From the NCBI GenBank assembly GCA_033239125.1, contig BSWB01000006.1:113382242-113446241 (forward strand): 64,000 nucleotides of DNA. Direction: 5' to 3'. Position 1 is the first letter of the stretch. Each line of letters starts with the position of its first letter. Both the position numbers and the translations under genes were made by a program. This document shows positions 45,720 through 56,395 of this stretch, piece by piece. The DNA is from Fagopyrum homotropicum (lineage: Eukaryota; Streptophyta; Magnoliopsida; Caryophyllales; Polygonaceae). The notes under the pieces were generated by a model that saw nothing but the letters and a program-made list of their open reading frames with translations, was not told the DNA's origin and did no database searches.

Positions 45720-47632
45720 ACAGAAGACTCATGATGAAGCTATCTTGCACAAAAGAAAGTACACTCATCAACCAAGTACCCTTCTGCCATTGATCCTTCG
45801 AGACGACTCTTATTTCTAACATAGGACTTCAACTTTCGAAGATCTCTTTCAATTGGATACATCCATCTCTCATGCACAGGTCCCCCGAGTCTAATCTCTT
45901 CAACTAAGTGCACGGGCAAATGGACCTTAATGTCAAAAAAAGAAGGGGAAAAAATGTTTTCAAATTGACAAAGAACTTCGGCAATCTCCGATTGCAGATA
46001 ACCAAGATCTTTAGGGTCAATAACTTTGCTGCATATGGCCGTGAAAAAAGCACTCAATCTAATCAATGGAAGAGCAACATCCATAGGGAGACACGTCTTT
46101 GCAGCAATTGGAAGCAAGTATTGCATTAAGAAGTGAGCATCATGACTCTTATACCCTATAATTTTCATTTGCTGGACATGGACACACCTTGCAATGTTAG
46201 AATCACACCCTTGTGGTACCTTGGCATTCTTTATGACACTACAAAATTTGCGTTTCTCGTTTGTGGTCATCCAAAAGCGTGCCTTTGCAATTTCAATCAC
46301 CTCACCATCTTCAGAAAGTTTAGGTTGAAGATCCTCCATTATATCAAGTTCCACTAAATCCATTCGAGCTTTCACATGATCCTTAGTTTTTCCAGGAATA
46401 TCTAACAAAGTCCCGATCAGATTATCACATATGTTTTTCTCTATATGCATTACATCAAGACAATGTCGAATTTCTATATCCTTCCAATAAGGAAGATCAA
46501 AAAATATTGACCTCTTTTTCCAAGGGCAAGTGTCCTTCACTTTCTTCTTCTCCCTCCTTCTGATCTTCCCCTCATTTGGTTTTTTCTTTCCAAACTCATT
46601 CTTAAAACCAGCCAGTAATTCCAAAGTTTCACTTCCTGTCAAGCGGACCGGAGCAATTTCATCATCAACCTTACCATTATCAAGCCAATATGGATGATTC
46701 TTTCGCACAAATCTACTATGACACATACAACACATTTTTCTACTATGTTTCAAATATTGCGAGCGAGTCTCATAATGACGCGAAGAACATGCCAATTTTC
46801 CTTTTGTGCTCCATCCAGACAACATTGCCAAACCGGGAAAGTCACTTATGGTCGTCATCAAGGCTGCACGCAAGGTAAACATTTGGTTGCTCGAAGCATC
46901 GTATGTTTCAATACCTAACACATATAGCTCTTTCAAATCCTTGAAGAGAGGTTGCATGTACACATCAATGTTATTTCCTGGAGATGAAGGGCCCGAGATA
47001 ATCAATGCCGGCATAAGAAATTCGGACTTCATAGACATCCAAGGTGGTAAGTTGTAAGTGGTTAGTATAACTGGCCATGTACTATGCACAATACTCATCG
47101 AGTTAAAGGGGCTAAACCCGTCACTAGCTAAACCCAATCTCACATTCCGAGGATCCTCAGCAAACGACGGATACTTCACATCGAAGTTCTTCCAAGCATC
47201 GCCATCAGCAGGATGCCTCAAAAGTCCATCCTTTAGACGCCCATTTTCATGCCATGTCATGTTCTGTGCAATCTCCCGAGACATAAACAATCTTTGCAGC
47301 CTTTTCTTGATTGGGAAGTACCTCAAAACTTTAGCAGAAATTTGACGAACCTTACCAATCTCCTATTTTTACTTTCTAACTTCCACCGAAAAGTCTTACA
47401 AACATGACATGATGTTGCTTCGGCATTCTCTTCCCAATACAACATGCAATCGTTAGGACATGCATCTATCCTGATATAATTAAGCCCTAAGACCTTGAGG
47501 ATCTTCTTGGCTTCATTATAAGACCCAAGAAATTTTATATCAGGTTGCATAACTTTCAGAACTTTTAGCAAATCAGTAAAGGCGTCATTGCTCAACTTAT
47601 GGTCTCGCTTGAGAATAAATAATCGAATTACC
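45720..47632 (-). pseudogene. CACTA (En/Spm) transposase TNP2 fragment
   Basis: TNP2/TNPD-type transposase (Transposase_21 family) mobilises CACTA elements. A 90-codon frame (47595-47323) has ACPNDCMLYWEENAEATSCHVC and is followed, with a small frame change near 47330, by a 528-codon frame (47326-45740). That frame carries RHPADGDAWKNFD, LGLASDGFSPFN, a VILTTYNLPPWM block, ISGPSSPGNNIDVYMQPL, FPGLAMLSGWSTKGKLAC and a DVMHIEKNICDNLIGTLLDI block. Its DUF4218-like C-terminal part contains HLPVHLVEEIRLGGPVHERW and YVRNKSRLEGSMAEGYL. It ends at a stop after FCAR, where longer TNP2 proteins continue. The upstream exon is not found. About 620 codons, so it is partial but well preserved. Confidence 0.9.
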
Positions 47633-47667
47633 TAGATGATGTCAGAAGACTGGATATGAATGACAAG

Positions 47668-47750
47668 ATTCAGTTCATCGAAACATTATAATAATTCCAA
47701 CGTGGCAATTTACTTTCACGATGTTAAAATATTTTGTCGATGAACTGAAT
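47668..47750. repeat. Stem-loop with 13-bp arms
   Basis: ATTCAGTTCATCG (47668-47680) pairs with CGATGAACTGAAT (47738-47750) across a 57-base loop. It sits just upstream of the TNP2 coding start, possibly subterminal repeat text of the CACTA element. Confidence 0.6.
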
Positions 47751-48191
47751 TTAATTCTTATACAACATACTTTTTTTTAAGCTCATAACAGATTACCCTA
47801 GTTATGCCCATGCATATTAATTTTGTTGAGAAAAAATTTTGTCCCTACAAATAAGTAAGGCGCTAAAAGTTTGTGAGACAAGATTCAAATTTCAAATACG
47901 AAAAATTTAAATAATATTTAAGATTAGTATAATAATGATTGAGTAATTTATAATTACGAAACTTTTAGTAAAAATTAGTCAAGATTTCTTAAAAAGGTTA
48001 CAAATTATCTATATTATACAAATTTAATATAGATATTTAACATTCAACCAAATTTACGCATATAATATAAAAAGAAGAAATAATTGAGATATTTAATGCA
48101 ATATATAAAGAATGAGTTGTGTTTTAGTGTGTATATATATGTGTGTGTTTTTTCTTTCAAGGAAAAAAAAGAAATAATTGAGATATTGATC

Positions 48192-48204
48192 TTTTGTAGT
48201 AGTG
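48192..48204 (-). repeat. CACTA-type terminal sequence
   Basis: Read on the minus strand this is CACTACTACAAAA, the typical outer end of plant CACTA elements, facing inward toward TNP2 and about 570 bases upstream of it. It is the expected place for the TNP2-proximal end. Direct repeats of AAGAAATAATTGAGATATT (about 48076 and 48167) lie just inside. The partner end was not found to the left. Confidence 0.5.
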
Positions 48205-49485
48205 ATTTGCATTGTAAACTAGATTTACAAATTAATTCAAGAGTTTTTCATTTTGATGCCCTTCGAGTTTAAACTTTTTCTTTTAATATCAACAAGTTTT
48301 TAAAATTTCCTCTTAGTATCCTCATGGTTTAATTTATTTTCTCCTTATACCCATTCTTTATATATTGCATTAAAAATTAAATTATAAAATATATATAAAA
48401 AATAAATTAAAAACTAATTATGAGTACATTAAAATTTAAAATAATTACTTGTATAATAGAATTAGTTTTATATACATTTTTTTAAATTAGAAAAATCTAG
48501 AAAAGTTAATTTAAATGTAATATTTGTTTTTTGGATTAAAATAAAAATTCTATAGTTTTATTAAATGTCAAATTAAAATAAAATACAGAAAATAAATTTA
48601 AAAATAATTCAAAAATTACTAAAACTTTAATGTACTTTAATTTTAAATAAGGGTACATAATTAGTTTTAAAACTTATTATGACCATATTAAATTTTAAAC
48701 TTATTAATTTTATATAATACTAAGTAATGGTTATAGAAGTATTTTTTATGTTTTATATTTTATATTTTTTTAATTTTAAAATTCTAGAAAAATATAATTA
48801 AAAATAATTATGTACCCTTATTTACAATAAAGTATATTAAAATAGAGTTATTTATGTCTTTTTGCACCATCATTCTTATCCTCCCCTTTACCTTTTTGGA
48901 CATATTATCATGACTTATTGACATATTTTCTCCCCTTTTGTGTTTTGGAGATCTACCAACTATAGACATCTAGGAGTTTACGGAGCTAGAATAGAGTTAT
49001 TGATAGAATGACCTCAAGCACACTAAGACTCTATGTGCGGTCAAGGAGGTCAAGGAAGTCAAGGTCAAGAAAAAAGTGATTGAGATCTGAGAGTGATGAC
49101 GAATAATTTCTTGACATATGTGTCCATCGATCGATCACTATTCATTTGGCTGACCGATTGATCACTATTCACCCAACACATGGTGAGCATATGACCATTT
49201 TAAACATCTTTCGAAGAAATTCCGATGTGGACGATCGCCTGGGCCCCATTGACCGGTCGACTAGGCCCCACATGCATGCCTTCTATATTATATTCTATCC
49301 CTTTTCTTTCTTTTAATTTGTGTTATCTTTTAACATGTCCATTTAAACGTTTTAACCTTTTTAACTAGTCTATTTTGGACACTTTTGTCTTGTATTTATA
49401 AGATAGATTTTAGCGGATTTGATTTTGACTAGCAAAATCCCAAGAGTGCCAATTTAGACGACTTCTATGAATAAATTTATTAAAC
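48205..49485. other. AT-rich intergenic sequence
   Basis: 48205-48880 is very AT-rich with no gene. 48900-49440 is mixed-composition sequence with no recognised domain. Confidence 0.4.
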
Positions 49486-52078
49486 CATTAAGTTTTTCAC
49501 TCAATTTTGATTCGAGAGTTTCAATATACAGATGAAGTTTATAGGGTTGGCCGATCAACTTGTCCACTTTCTTCAGTTAATAAAGCTTTAAAATTATTCC
49601 AAGGTATGTCCGGATAAGTTCAACTCGTTATGGGGTTTGAGAGCCCGACTACGTTGATCTATGATATTGATAACGATGTATATATTGCTTGAATGTCTAT
49701 CTAAGAGAGTTATGATAGTTTTGAATTATTATGTACAAATGCGAGAGCCGGGTGTTGAACATTTCATTACTATATGTTTTTCAAGGTGTTGATGACAAAA
49801 TGTAAGAGTCGGGCCATTCTTGCCTCTATTGTTCCAAAATTTCCAATCGATATGTGACAATCAAGCGCAATTGTCCCCCACGTGAAATGATTTACATTTT
49901 GCCAATTGAGATCTATATATGTACTTTGTGTTGATCTTGGACGTGTAACTCTTTTAGTAATTGTTGATACCTTCTTTCTTCCGTGTTATTTTCGATATCC
50001 TGATAATGATTCACATATCGCACAAACTTTCCCTCTACGTTTAAGTTTTTATAAGTTTGTGTAATTGTGATGGCTATCTTGATTTGTCAACTTCGTTGAC
50101 GGTAAACACAAATGTCAAATTAGAAATAAATTGAAATAAAAAATTTAACTATCCATCATAAATCGACTAAATATTATTTTTGGTTAAATCAAAGTCTCAA
50201 TTTAAATTTCAAATAGTGAATGCAAACGTACCGGGACCAACTTGTATATTGATTAAATTTCACTTAAATTATTTAAACAATTGAAAAAATATCACGTAAA
50301 CTAATCAAAATTTAATAAATAAAAAAACTTAACTTTGAATGCGAAAACGTGATATTATCTTTAGAGGTAAACATCAACGTAGACGTACTGGACGAACAAA
50401 TCTTACTAATTGGTTCATATTTATTTGTATTTTTGTATTGATGACATTATTTGTTGTTTGGTCCACAATCAATAACACATTCAATGTGACAATTTTCTTG
50501 GGAATTTTGTTTTTATTATCACGTGTACAATGGGTTTTAGTTTGATATGCAAAACAAAATATGAACATTATTATATATTGATATTTATAGTTTGTATGTA
50601 TAAATATTGCACCAAAAATTAAATATAAGAGTGTTATTTTGATAAAAGTCTAATCGGTTCGAAAAGTCCGGCCTAATCATCCCCGGACAGTCCGTCTGAA
50701 CAAACGTGGGAGTATGAACATGAGACAAAAGTTCAATCGGCCCGAAAAGTCCAGCCTACCTCCCATCCGCGCCGTATCCGAGCAAGCGAAGAAGCCCGGC
50801 TGGCCGCTTGCCTGGTCCGGATTATAAAAACAAAACAAAACATTATATACTAGATAATATATAGTAAGTAAACAAAAAATAAGATAAGTTATTTTATTTT
50901 TTCCTCGTGATATTTAGAAATTTTTAAAATTTATCTTGATGTCCTCAAACTTTTACACATTCATCTTGATACTCATTTTAAAATTTTTATAAAGTAAACA
51001 AATTTTTTTTTTTGTTAACAAAAATAGTTTCTGTATATTATAACTGGATTAACGATTAATCGTTAATTTTTTATAAGTAAAAAAAAACTAATTATTTTTA
51101 TAAAGTTAACAAAAATAATTATAAAAAAGTTATTTTTACTATATGAAAATAAGTTAACTTTTAGATTTTCCTTTTTTTTATATATATAATTTTTAACAGA
51201 ATAGAACTAACAAAAAAAAATTAAAAAGAATAAACCCATAAGAGAAATGTTTTAAAAGTTTGAGTGCACCAAAAAAAAAATTAAAAACTTGAGGATACAA
51301 GGAAAAAAAGGCGATACATCAAGGGTACCGAGAAGAAATGCTCAAAAAAAGGGGTACATGGACCATCTAGGCTCGACACATGACTCGGCCCAATTCCTGG
51401 TAAAAATTTATTCAAAGTTCGATCCGAATCTGGATACGAACAAGTCTATCTACGCACAACCGTCCACGGATTTCATTATAAACCAATCGATAAAAGGAGT
51501 AATCTATGTATTTATACGGTAGACTGATAGGATAATGAACCCACACGAACATACCAAACTTAGATGTCTTATTAGTTATTCTAATCCAACGGGTCTAGAC
51601 GAAGTGGCAGGGTTACACTTCCGGTGAGCAACACACAAGTCCACGGGATTGTATCCTAAAATCATCAAAAATAAAAGAATAATCCTTATACTTATATATT
51701 CGACGTAGGACAAATCATCCACACATCTCGACACTCTCACCACTCGTCTTAAATGATTCCGGTGCTAATCAAGATAAAAGAAGCACAAAGTAGGTAGCTT
51801 TCATATATCAAAAACCTATATATACAGTGTAAGGTGGATAGTAATAGTTAAGTCACGAAATTTGTCACGGTTTTAGGTATGCATAGTTTTAAAACGCATA
51901 AAGGCACCATATTTTTACCTAAAACTGTTCAAAGGCTGCAATATTTAATGTGGTAGGATCGAATTGTTCATAGGCTGCAATACATAGGGAATGGAACACG
52001 TAAACCATGCATCAATGGTACTTCATTTGCATGTCAATCCAATTTGGTACAACAGTAGATAGCGTTTTCTACCCGTCA
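49486..52078. repeat. Dispersed duplication, copy B (uninterrupted)
   Basis: Collinear with 23870-26783 plus 36589-37092, but without the 9.8-kb Copia insertion and without the 715-bp insert of copy A. The unoccupied insertion site reads TCTAATCCAACGGGTCTAGAC near 51580-51600. Copy B has its own extra 70-80 bases near 50665-50740 that partly repeat neighbouring text (AATCGG-TCGAAAAGTCC). Confidence 0.8.
50339..50545 (+). CDS. Hypothetical 68-residue membrane peptide (copy B)
   Basis: Counterpart of the frame at 25228, starting MRKRDIIFRGKHQRRRTGRT with the same length and the same two hydrophobic stretches. The last dozen residues differ because the 3' end diverges. There is no recognised family and no Kozak or promoter evidence. 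The retained open frame in both copies is the only argument for it. Confidence 0.25.
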   Translation: MRKRDIIFRGKHQRRRTGRTNLTNWFIFICIFVLMTLFVVWSTINNTFNVTIFLGILFLLSRVQWVLV

Positions 52079-52499
52079 AAAATATAATTTTTAAAAATAT
52101 AATTTTTACTTGTGCTTTCATTTTAGTATCTACTAGTTTCAACCACTTAAGCAAAGTGCGCGCGTCGAGATCAATGTTGGTGCATATTTGCATGGAACCC
52201 AATTAATGGTACGTTGCAGACCCTTTGCGTTGTTTTCGTTTATGGAGATGGTTTGTTTTGTGTTGGGTGTTATTTCTTGTTTCCGTATAGTAGAGTACAT
52301 CTAACATTGGTGTTAAAGAAAAATCGAATGCATAAATATCTCTAAACAAAATGAATTTAACTTATAGACGACTGTTATATGTTATAGAGGGGGAACAAAA
52401 AAACAAACGTTTCGGTATGTCTAACCCTTTTCTCTTAGGAGATTTTTGAATTGATTTTCAATCCGACCCCGATCACTGGTCTTTTCTGGTCTTAAACTT
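52079..52499. other. Unassigned sequence
   Basis: No domain recognised. It lies between the end of copy B and the transporter fragment. Confidence 0.4.
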
Positions 52500-52766
52500 G
52501 GACTGAAAATTACGCAATATTTTGAAGGTTCTCATGGAGAGTACTCCTAGAGAGATTGATGCAACAAAGCTGGAGAAGGTCTTTGTGAGATGGAGGAGGC
52601 GCTGGCCATCCATGAGCTCCACATTTGGGATATTACAGTTGGAAAAGTATTGTTGGCTTGTCATCTCAAGATCAAGCCCGAAGTTGATGTAGTGTTAGAC
52701 AAGGTTGTTGATTATATTAGGCGGGAGTACAACATTAGTCATGTAATGATCCAAATAGATTGTTGA
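52500..52766 (+). pseudogene. Tail of an MTP1-like zinc transporter (CDF family)
   Basis: From about 52507 the frame reads KLRNILKVLMESTPREIDAT, then after a one-base loss near 52578 CEMEEALAIHELHIWDITVG, KVLLACHLKIKPEVDVVLDK and VVDYIRREYNISHVMIQ, ending at a stop at 52764. This is the C-terminal cytoplasmic domain of plant metal tolerance proteins of the MTP1 type, which load zinc into the vacuole by proton exchange. Only about the last 85 codons are present. The membrane domain and His-rich loop are absent. The final 70 or so bases belong to the first unit of a tandem array. Confidence 0.85.
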
Positions 52767-53408
52767 CATTGCATTTCTACTTATGTTGTGGACCGTAAAC
52801 TTTTAGACAAGGTTATTGATTATATTAGGCGGGAGTACAACATTAGTCATGTGATGATCCAAACAGAGCGTTGACATTGCATTTCTACTCATGTTGTGGA
52901 TTGTAAACTTTAAGACAAAGTTATTGATGGGCCTTTTTGAAAAATCATAGTAGTAACTAAGCTTTTTAATGTTTCAATTAAGTAAATATACCCAAACTTT
53001 TTGTATTTATTTTCAAACTCTACACACTCTTCTATGAAGGGGTACATTACTAAACATAAAACTAGAAAAAGCCTAGTAAACCAAATTGTTTCGTTATTGA
53101 TTATATTAGGCGGGAGTACAACATTAGTCATGTGATGATCCAAACAGAGCGTTGACATTGCATTTCTACTCATGTTGTGGATTGTAAATTTTTAGACAAG
53201 GTTATTGAATATATTAGACGGACGTACAACATTAGTCATGTGATGATCCAAACAGAGCGTTGACATTGCATTTCTCCTCATGTTGTGGATTGTAAACTTT
53301 TAGACAAGGTTATTGATTATATTAGGCGGGAGTACAACATTAGTCATGTGTTTATCCAAACAGTGTGTTGACATTGCCTTTCTACTCATGTTGTGGATTG
53401 TAAACTTT
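52695..53408 (+). repeat. Tandem array (5 units, about 108 bp) of the transporter gene end
   Basis: Units begin TTAGACAAGGTTRTTGAT at 52695, 52803, 52910, 53192 and 53300. Each contains the last roughly 22 codons of the MTP1-like frame (YIRREYNISHVMIQ then stop) plus about 40 bases of 3' flank. The third unit is interrupted by a small insertion (52929-53093). Units differ by a few substitutions only. Confidence 0.9.
52929..53093. mobile_element. 165-bp MITE with 8-bp target duplication
   Basis: TTATTGAT lies on both sides (52921-52928 and 53094-53101), and the array text resumes without loss. The ends are weakly inverted (GGGCCTTTTTG versus AGGCTTTTTC on the minus strand). The text TTTAGTAATGTACCCC on the minus strand recurs in similar form near 55290-55330. 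The 8-bp duplication fits hAT-type MITEs. Confidence 0.75.
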
Positions 53409-53810
53409 TTTGGGATTTTGTGTGTTTGATAAGATGCTCACTATTATTTAATGTTGTTTTTGCAATCTTAATTTGCTGATACGTATGATATTTGCTTATT
53501 AGCTAAGCTGATGATTAAACAACAAAATGGCCGACGATAAAACTTATTAGCTAAGTTGACAGCTTGTGAAAACAAAACAACAAATGTTTAGAAATAGTTG
53601 TTATCACCATATTAGCTTCTAATTTTGCATTAATCTATCTAAATGTTAGAGAAAACTGTCAAATGCTCCCAAACATCGAAATATAAACCCTAGGAATATT
53701 AGAAGATAAATACACAATAAAAAGAACAAAATAAAAACCAGAAAAAACCGTAAAATAACATGAGTTGTTTCAAGTAGAAATATAAACCCTAGGAACATTG
53801 AAAGAAAAAA
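53409..53810. other. Unassigned sequence
   Basis: Nothing recognised. Confidence 0.35.
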
Positions 53811-54474
53811 ATGCATAATAACAATATGAATTCTACAACATTACTAAAAAAACTTCAGTCGTGTCAAAATTATAAATTACTATCAGGCTTTCAGGAAGGA
53901 GATAATAAAGAACTCTTTTTGGACTTGTTATCTCCGACATCGTTTTCTTCTCAAGTAAGGCCAACTCAAGCCTTAGCTATTGATATTATGCAACATCAGC
54001 TTGTGCACAACAAACAAAGTAAGTTACTTCGAATTTGAAACAAAATCGAGTAGGTACCCAAATAGATTCGAAGTGTACCTCCCCTGAGACATCACACACA
54101 AAAGCTTCCTCTTCTAATTTCTCAATTTTTCTCCCAATATCAGGCAAAGCCTGAAAAGTGTAAGAAGTATGTCAAGTGTTGATAAATAAATAATAACGAT
54201 CATCTGGTTTGACCAATAGAACCCTTCTCATATATTTTACGAAGGAATAAAGTTAAGAGGAAGAGAAGGTATTAGAGAAAACGTTCTCATATTGAAATTG
54301 GTGAAAATAGTTCCTGATGACATGTTCTGTTGTAAATTGTCCTTCAGCTCGGCACATTAAATTCAAAATTGAGTAGTAGCTTAGTCTGAAAGTACTGACC
54401 AAAGGAGTTGGTCTACCCAATATCATGTTTCTCAGGGTGCTCATCTCCATGGAAGGAATGCATAAGTTACTCAA
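53811..54474 (-). pseudogene. MTR4/HEN2-type DExH-box RNA helicase fragment
   Basis: Exon-like pieces on the minus strand read, in order, LRNMILGRPTPLVSTFRLSY and NLMCRAEGQFTTEHVIRNYF (54440-54300), then after an intron-like gap ALPDIGRKIEKLEEEAF (54160-54100), then LRLELALLEKKTMSEITSPK and RVLYYLLPESL (53975-53880). These are consecutive segments of the region after the helicase core (start of the KOW/arch region) in plant MTR4/HEN2 proteins, which unwind RNA for the nuclear exosome. An in-frame stop lies just before the last piece. The helicase core and C-terminus are absent, so this is a fragment. Confidence 0.8.
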
Positions 54475-55401
54475 ATATCATCTTGACATCTTTATATAAC
54501 AAAAAGGGGAGCACATTGCAGTGAAGTTTCTTTTTAAGAAATCTATGAATCACAGCTCAACAAGGAAAGTGTAATCTATGCAATATTACAAATAGAACTG
54601 CAAAACCAATAAAAACTCTCAATACATAAATTGGTATTTAATATATATTTTTTTAGGAAAATAAGTGTGAATGAAAATCTATTGAGCAGATAGAAGGAGC
54701 AAGAAGGACATCAATTCCTTTCCTTTCCTGAAAATTGTTAGACAAAACCATTCACTAATTAATGGCAGTTTCGAAAATAATTTTAAATGAACTACAAATA
54801 GTTGAACATAATCATTAGCATTCCATTTATATCCCTCTAGAGTATAAAGCACAAGATAATGATCTACTTTAACGCATCCTTGCTTAAAAAACCTCAAAGG
54901 CCTGTGGAATGAAAAACAGAAAGTACAAAACAAACCTTATCACATTACACCAAAGGCCATTGAGGCTAGACCTAAGACAATTTGAAGAGTCAAAGCAACA
55001 ATAAGAGCGCATTGGATTCGACGCATAGTCCTCCTGAATTTCTGCGTATGTATCACACAAACTCTAGTGTTACAGGAAACCTATATTTATGAGTCAGTGA
55101 ATTACTTGAAAGCATAATACCTTCATTATAGAATTTCATAAATGCTCCAACAACAACAAATCTCCTAGGAGTTATATAAACTTATTCTTTTGATTATTCA
55201 ATCATACTATTGAAGATAATTTCCATAGATGAGAAAAAATTATGGGAGAATTTGGTAAGGAAACTTTTTTCAATTTATACTCTAGTAACTAGGCCCATTA
55301 GGTTTTGTAATTAAGTAAATGTACCCCGTTTTATTTCTAACGGTACAAACCCTATACCATCTCATTCTCTTCCTCAATCTCTCGCTTCTCCTCTGGTAGC
55401 A
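54475..55401. other. Unassigned sequence between gene fragments
   Basis: Short hydrophobic minus-strand frames (54933-54679, and near 55045) are not recognised. 55255-55335 contains text related to the MITE at 52929. Confidence 0.35.
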
Positions 55402-55640
55402 ATGGTGGCCGCCAACACCTCTCTCTACCACTTCACCGCCAACATCCTTTGCCTTCCTCCCACCTTCGCCGCATCGCTGCCACGCCGCTCCAGCCGCCGA
55501 GATATGCTACCTCCGGAAAAGACCAACCTTCTCCAACCTTATTGCTTTAGCGTAGCGTACATGGATAACATTGCTGACGAGTACAAGATCTACTAGGAGA
55601 CGAACATGTTTCTCCAGAATGAGGAGCTCGACAAGTTCAC
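55402..55640 (+). pseudogene. Unrecognised gene-like fragment
   Basis: From the ATG at 55402 a frame reads MVAANTSLYHFTANILCLPP with an Arg/Ser/Pro-rich middle and a MDNIADEYKIY end. After a stop it continues as ETNMFLQNEELDKFTTF. Composition is GC-rich and codon-like compared with its surroundings, preceded by a pyrimidine-rich leader (55355-55400). I do not recognise a family. It looks like a first exon of a captured or broken gene. Confidence 0.35.
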
Positions 55641-55839
55641 TACATTTCGAACTTCTTTGAACAAATTTTTTAGTTTCTTGCAATTTTGATGTTTAATTTT
55701 GTGATTGTGAAGTTTATTTAGGTTTAGAGACCGACTGTTGTAAATCGTGCGTTGTGTTATGTGTTTTTATTGTGGAAACACAATAGTTGGGGATTGGAGG
55801 AGACGCTGTCTGGAAATTACGATTCGAGGTCTGCCGATG

Positions 55840-55975
55840 ACAACGGTGCGTGGATCTCATACTAGAAGTTATTCACGGCGGTTATGGCATACCAGAAATT
55901 GGATAGATCTCATACAAAAGTTGTTGACGGCGGTTATGTCATACCAGAAATTGGATTGATCTCATACCAGAGGAG
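55840..55975. repeat. Short tandem repeat, about 2.3 x 59 bp
   Basis: Units share GATCTCATACNAGAAGTTNTT, CGGCGGTTATG and CATACCAGAAATTGGAT. The CATACCAGAA core is the reverse complement of the TTCTGGTATG motif found in the ULP1-like introns. Confidence 0.7.
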
Positions 55976-56188
55976 ATAGTAAATCAGCAAAAGTGGTTGT
56001 TGATGAATTCTAACTATTTTGATATGATATTATGTTTGTTTTCATTTGGATGTTGGTCAATTGCATACTGCAATTATTTGAATCTTGCTCTTGATCTTAA
56101 GCCCATTCAAGTATGTTGGATCTGGGGTTGACTTTTGTAAATTTTAACCAATTTTCATGGGTGGTTTATTTGGTGATTGAAATCTAGG

Positions 56189-56395
56189 CTCTGAAAGGTG
56201 GGAAGAGGGAGAAGGTTGAGTTGGCTACGAAATTTAGGATCCTTTATAAGGAGGGTAAGACATCACTCAAGAGTGATCCGGCCTACGTGAGGGCAGCTTG
56301 CGAGGCCATCTTGAACGTCTTGACGTCGATTGCATTGATCTTTACTATCAACACAGAATTGACACCACAATTCTAATTGAAATCATGGTTTGTTT
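56189..56395 (+). pseudogene. Aldo-keto reductase exon fragment
   Basis: After a CTAG acceptor-like site the frame reads ALKGGKREKVELATKFRILY, KEGKTSLKSDPAYVRAACEA and, after a one-base shift near 56315, LERLDVDCIDLYYQHRIDTT. This matches the region of plant aldo-keto reductases (the NADPH-dependent group often annotated as perakine-reductase-like or IN2-2) that includes the substrate-barrel Lys and the YYQHR motif. A single exon is present. The nucleotide-binding end and the catalytic Tyr exon are missing. Confidence 0.8.

Noticed and set aside
46238..46249. CACTACAAAA motif resembling a CACTA terminus
   Set aside because: It lies inside conserved TNP2 coding sequence, so it is a chance match, not an element end.
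45908..47345. Plus-strand frames across the TNP2 gene
   Set aside because: Antisense shadows of a well-supported 528-codon transposase frame.
55020..55060. Minus-strand frame beginning MRRIQCALIVALTLQIVLGL, perhaps a nucleobase transporter piece
   Set aside because: A single short hydrophobic stretch is not enough to name a family.
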